Shown piece by piece: positions 60,201-64,000 of a stretch of 64,000 nucleotides of DNA. Each line of letters opens with the position of its first letter. The first letter of the stretch is position 1. The notes beneath the pieces are model-generated. The model searched no databases. It was not told the DNA's origin and saw only the letters and a list, made by a program, of their open reading frames with translations. The position numbers and the translations under genes are program-made. Location of the stretch: NCBI GenBank assembly GCA_019022495.1, contig JAFEKR010000017.1, positions 1,089,565 to 1,153,564 of the forward strand, in the 5' to 3' direction. Source of the stretch: Epichloe hybrida. Taxonomy: Eukaryota; Ascomycota; Sordariomycetes; Hypocreales; Clavicipitaceae.

Positions 60201-60620
60201 CTAATATAGCCTATGCAATTATCACAACCCTTAATATAATCACGGTCTAATTAAAGATTAACCACATCCCTATAATTATCTATATAGACTCTTTTTTATT
60301 ATATAAGTGTCTTATAAAGCTTAGTTTTACAAAGGAGAAATGCCTTATAATTAATATTATAGCACTTTAGTAATCATATAAGTAATAGGAGATCTATAAA
60401 GTATAATAGATTAATAGTAATAATAACCTTGCTAACGCGATAATAAAGGCATCTCTAAATAAGAGCCTTAAGACCTTTATTAACTTAAATAAAGCTATAA
60501 TTTAAGTTAAAGGCTAGGTAAAGAGACTAGAGACTAGATAAGACTAATAAGAGTCTGGTCTAACTATAGCTAAGCTAATAAGAAGCCCTTATTTTAATTC
60601 CCTGTATCCACTTATGTTTA
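57271..60620 (+). pseudogene. pol (protease, integrase, RT, RNase H), Copia family 3 (decayed)
   Basis: Protease begins near 57285 (GIIPNIGALGV, from a DTGA-type box). 57359-57568 is still open and covers the rest of protease (IPFYIINIHIPFLFSLDNID). Integrase includes FKFIIKDNYKFNYKIIVN and SIRKVKRYYRLLQQAY, where the catalytic E has become K. The tail TYTLQIPYRLIRFQLIVIKL lies near 58550-58610. RT has SIQTNNTLGLSNQDF, with QTNN at 59564-59575 for QTDD. RNase H includes NTKLFVFINRSLANNKNLSS and YIDSFLLYKCLIKLSFTKEK. The reading fades at about 60620. Products would be inactive. Confidence 0.82.
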
Positions 60621-60864
60621 TTTTAAATAATTCTGATTTTTATTACGTTTTTTAAGCTTTTAAAGCTCCTAATTAAGCCCGCTTCCTAATTTGCGGATTA
60701 AGCGATTTTCTTTGCATTACATTGTTAACCAATGGGGAGTATGAATTTAACATTAGACTTACTTATTCTTATATAGGCTTATTTTATTTATATACTTACT
60801 AATTCTCTCTTTTAGTATTAGATCTATCCTGCCTTACTTTCTTCCTAAAAAGAGAAGTTACTAG

Positions 60865-61103
60865 TATTATAATAACTAGGTTAATATTAAGTTAACTACT
60901 AGGAAAGTGGAGCACGTGCGGTAACGCCGCACTGTGATTGGCCGCACCCGTACGCGAGGCACACACGTGACTCGCGTTTCCCCCCCCCCCTTTTCTTGTG
61001 GCCACACAACGCTGTAGATAGCTTCGATCCTTAGACCTTATTATATCATTAAACCTAACCCTACGTTGCACTAGTGCATACCAATCCCTTGGTGTAACCA
61101 ACA
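60865..61103 (+). repeat. 3' LTR of Copia family 3
   Basis: 239 bp, ends GGTGTAACCAACA. The first about 30 bp are heavily C-to-T/G-to-A changed and the remainder is clean. The short minus-strand open frame within it (60892-61101) is not considered a gene. Confidence 0.92.
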
Positions 61104-62163
61104 GAACTACTTTTATTATTAATTAATTTATATTCTTTTTCTAAATCCTCTAAACTAGTATGCTACTTAGGGTAAATTTATTAGAAAAAGGTTATAATCC
61201 CTCTCTAGTTTATAAGCTTAGGGTTAACCCTCTAGGGCTTAGAGTTATAACCTAGCTAATTTATTCTAATATAAGTATAATAATAGATTATACTAAGGTA
61301 AAGGGATTATCCCCCTTAGTTAGATTAATAGTCTTAAGCTAATTAATACTATTATTCTTAACTATTTTACTAGTCCCTTATTAATTATTATCTTTATCTA
61401 TTAGATTATTAAGAGATTAGGCTATTACTATAAAGCTTATATTATTACTTACTTCTAAAATAGTACCCCTAGCTAGTAAGTTCTTAGAGAAAATATTATA
61501 CTAAGTATTATAAGTAATACTATTAGTAACTAATAATAGCTAGGTTATAACCTTTCTTCTAATTATACTATACTTCTTTTTAATTAGCTTAGTATTTATA
61601 TTACTTATCTTAAGTATATACTTAACCTTATTATATTATATACCTAAATAGCTTTTAGCCTATAAAAATACTTACTAATAGTCCTATAAGCTATAATACT
61701 TTTATTTTACTAACTTTATAATCTATTTATACTAAGGGTAATAATCTTATATAGTAAGGATAATATCTTATAAAGTTACTTAAGTTATACTATACTTTAT
61801 ACTATTTAATTTACTATTAACCTAGGCTTTATAAAGCTTCTTTAGTAAGTAAATTATTTACTTATTAGTTTACCTTATACTAGTACTATACTAAGAAGTA
61901 GTAAATTAACTAGGCTATAAAGCGCTTTAAGACTAAGAAAAGAATATTTTAATAATAAAAGTATAAAGGTATAAGAGAAATTCTCTAATAATAATTTATA
62001 ATAATTAACTTCTTTATAAGGGAAAAGCCTTTATTTATAAATAAGGGGCTAGGGTAATATAAAATCTCTTTATACCCTTATATATTAATAAGGAAAGGTA
62101 CTATAAATAGTATAAAGTAAACTCTTTACCTAATCCATAGCTAACTTATACCTAGCCCTATCT
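61104..62163. other. AT-rich RIP-like sequence, no gene recognised
   Basis: Starts with the right GAACT duplication, so it is the continuation of the locus at 54814. Dense TA dinucleotides and stops in all frames. No motif identified. Confidence 0.5.
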
Positions 62164-63106
62164 TGAGTGTGCTAGCTTTTAAACAACTGCGCCCGTCTGG
62201 ATCACACCCTTAGGTCTGGGTGAACATGTTGGATCCTGAACTGCCTAGCGTGTTTCTCGATTGGCATTCATTAACCTCGTGTCTTCGACTTGTGGGCTGC
62301 GGGTGGATAATGTCGTGGGCGTTGGGGCCCATGTGTCGCTGTGGCTGTCCGCCCCCACCTTCTCACCAGCCGGCCTTGAACTCTGCCTTGTTTTTTTTTC
62401 TGCCTTCGCGCCACCTCTATTATCCTCCCTCCTCCGCGTTGTGACTCGTTCCGCTGACGTCCGTCCCGCACTCCAATCGGATGCTTGGTCTCATCTGTCT
62501 TCTGGGAGCAAGCTGTGTGCGTGCCGTTGCGCTGTTGTGACAATATTGTACAGTACAAAGTACAGGGTGCAACACGCAGCACTTGGTTTCGTTCCTGAGC
62601 CCATTCGGGGGTCTAGAGTTAGACGCCAACCAGACTCGTACCTGCCGCCTCCAGGTGGGTTAGCCTACTGCGCCTCAGTCTCTGGGTAGGCGTCAACAAC
62701 AGAAAGTCTCGCCCGACTGCCTCTTACGCTTACTCTCTCATAACATTTCTCACATCTCGTTAACATCCTTCACGCAACTCTTAACAACGTGGAGCACTCC
62801 AGCAAATAGCTTCCGAATTACCTTACACGGCACGCATTCTAGGTACAGGAAGCCGCGAAAATTTGCTCACCGTCTACTTGTCATAACAGTTACCCAATAT
62901 CGGGTTTAACAACACGAAGAGGAGGCAGGAACAAAAAGAAAACCAAACCCATTTCTCGCCACGTTCTCAGCCACACATCGTCCACGACAAGCAGCCTCAA
63001 CATGTCTCCATGAGGTCAAGTATTTCGGATCGCGATTCAGAGCACAAATACGGTGAACTAGTAACGACGGCCTGAGTCATTGGGCTATAAGCTTCCTTTG
63101 TATTCT
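62164..63106. promoter_or_regulatory. Upstream region of the zinc-finger gene, normal base composition
   Basis: CpG and CpA are common again from about 62164. Pyrimidine-rich stretches (62330-62430) and a 13-bp perfect palindrome TTGTACAGTACAA (62546-62558) are present. A tiny upstream frame ATG-TCT-CCA-TGA lies at 63002-63013. Overlapping open frames here (62220-62444, 62261-62689 and two on the minus strand) show no domain or consistent start, and I do not call them genes. It probably contains the promoter and 5' UTR of the gene at 63107; the transcription start cannot be seen. Confidence 0.5.
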
Positions 63107-64000
63107 ATGGCACCGAGAACTGGAGGTCTTGCAACCGAGATTCCAGGATCCTCCCCGTTGAACCTGATACATTTCATCCCTTCTGACGATATCGCGAAAC
63201 TGAATAAACGACCACCCGAATTCGAGTCCAAATCCGCTTCTTCGCGCTCGCAGGGTATTGACCTAGTCAATCCTTTTGTCTCGCCGTCCAAGGTCGCGCG
63301 ACTCTCACTTGCGACAACTGCCCGAACCGTGGTGCCTCTTACTGGTGTTGCTGCATTGGGAGACGAGCGTCGTCGTCGTCAGGTCGAAGACCGGGCGTCT
63401 ACCTCGCCTTCCATTAGTCCCAACCCGTCTAACGCAGCTCTCAAATCCTTAATGTCAGGCTCGGATCAAGCCATGAGCCGTCCCTCCGACGTCGTGCAAG
63501 TAGCGCCGACCGCCATCATGGAGCCGGCCGCGAAAGCAGCCACAGCCCTTTCGATGGCCACTGGAGACGTTGTGCGCTCCGCAGATCACGATGATGTTAA
63601 CCGACCAACAAATCCGAGCGCAGCGTCCCTAGCCTCCATCACAGAAAGCGCAACCCTAATGGATGTGGACTCGATGAAGAATGATCCAATGCCCAACCGA
63701 CAAAATTTGTCGCCGAGTGAGAAGCATCAGCCTGGCTCATTGTCGTACCCCGGACCCCTCCAAGCTGCTGCTAATCTCCCCGAAGCCCCTGCTCGTGGCA
63801 TGAGCTTTCCCATTCCAGGGCAGGGTCAAGATTCTCCTACAGCATCCGGAGGGAAGAAACACAAATGCCCTTACTGCAACACTGAGTTCACACGTCATCA
63901 CAACCTCAAGAGCCATCTCTTGACCCACAGCCAAGAGAAACCTTATGTGTGTACAGAGTGCCAGATGCGGTTTCGTCGCCTTCATGACTTGAAGAGACAT
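63107..64000 (+). CDS. C2H2 zinc-finger transcription factor, N-terminal part (continues past the window)
   Basis: 298 codons open to the right edge, starting [20 protein letters not shown]. The start is the first ATG after an in-frame TAA at 63062-63064. Residues 1-248 are low-complexity, rich in S, P, A and T, as in fungal regulators. Finger 1 is C254-X2-C257-X12-H270-X3-H274. A linker SQEKPY leads to finger 2, with C282, C285 and H298; its last His would be just outside the window. The protein would bind DNA in the nucleus. The finger sequences resemble fungal AZF1/EGR-type multi-finger regulators, but I cannot name the gene. Codon use and composition are normal, unlike everything to its left, and no RIP damage is seen. 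An intron is not apparent. Confidence 0.85.
   Translation, partial: MAPRTGGLATEIPGSSPLNLIHFIPSDDIAKLNKRPPEFESKSASSRSQGIDLVNPFVSPSKVARLSLATTARTVVPLTGVAALGDERRRRQVEDRASTSPSISPNPSNAALKSLMSGSDQAMSRPSDVVQVAPTAIMEPAAKAATALSMATGDVVRSADHDDVNRPTNPSAASLASITESATLMDVDSMKNDPMPNRQNLSPSEKHQPGSLSYPGPLQAAANLPEAPARGMSFPIPGQGQDSPTASGGKKHKCPYCNTEFTRHHNLKSHLLTHSQEKPYVCTECQMRFRRLHDLKRH

Larger units (their letters stand above)
54815..61103 (+). mobile_element. Ty1/Copia family 3, complete insertion with GAACT target duplication, RIP-ruined
   Basis: Two 239-bp LTRs (54815-55053 and 60865-61103) flank a 5.8-kb interior. GAACT stands at 54810-54814 and 61104-61108. The interior is gag, protease, integrase, RT, RNase H, related to family 2 but clearly divergent, sharing the CTAATCAGTAGTTA start and an AAAAAGAGAAG tract before the 3' LTR. 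In the first 26 bp the two LTRs differ at 10 positions, all C/T or G/A, a direct RIP footprint, while the rest of the right LTR is nearly clean. Confidence 0.93.

Noticed and set aside
1..62163. Subtelomere or centromere assignment
   Set aside because: No telomere repeats and no centromere-specific marker can be read from sequence; RIP blocks occur in many chromosome positions.
62220..62689. Overlapping open frames on both strands, up to 142 codons
   Set aside because: GC-richer upstream DNA with several competing frames, no domain, no consistent start; chance frames are likely.

Overview
The window looks like fungal DNA, most likely a filamentous ascomycete (Pezizomycotina). About 62 kb is a heavily mutated transposon graveyard, followed by about 1.8 kb of ordinary gene-rich DNA. 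The graveyard carries the signature of repeat-induced point mutation (RIP). Where a damaged copy can be compared with a better-kept one, nearly all differences are C to T or G to A, mostly in CpA/TpG context. They turn Q and W codons into stops, D into N, and C into Y. No tRNA, rRNA, CRISPR array or telomere repeat was seen. Class and order cannot be fixed from this window; Eurotiomycetes is a guess.

Layout: 1-4740, Ty3/Gypsy remnant on the minus strand, cut by a short retroposon (Y1). 4900-6484, gag remnant of a second type. 6485-13586, a complete but RIP-ruined Ty1/Copia element (family 1). 13587-14829, another Y-type end plus the 3' end and LTR of a family-2 Copia element. 14830-16811, AT-rich DNA with a second Y element. 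16812-23420, a family-2 Copia copy cut by an 851-bp LINE derivative. 23421-24916, a terminus of a CAG-ended (hAT-like) element with satellites. 24917-28156, a family-2 fragment on the minus strand. 28157-35031, the best-preserved element, family-1 Copia on the minus strand, with two nonsense codons in a 1654-residue gag-pol. 35032-53390, a nest: an outer family-2 Copia holds an inner family-2 Copia (target duplication TTACC), which holds a 6.4-kb Tad-like LINE (15-bp target duplication). 53391-54032, the inverted counterpart of the CAG-ended terminus. 54815-61103, a complete but decayed third Copia element with a GAACT target duplication. 61104-62163, AT-rich remnant.

At about 62164 the base composition changes abruptly. 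The only clear host gene starts at 63107: the N-terminal 298 residues of a C2H2 zinc-finger regulator that runs off the right edge.

The elements do not form a functional pathway; they record successive insertions followed by RIP. The most informative observations are the nest order fixed by target duplications, an internally deleted LINE derivative beside its 6.4-kb parent type, a half-tRNA(iMet)-type primer site, an atypical CCCH zinc knuckle in family 2, and a 330-bp patch without RIP bias inside a dead gag gene.
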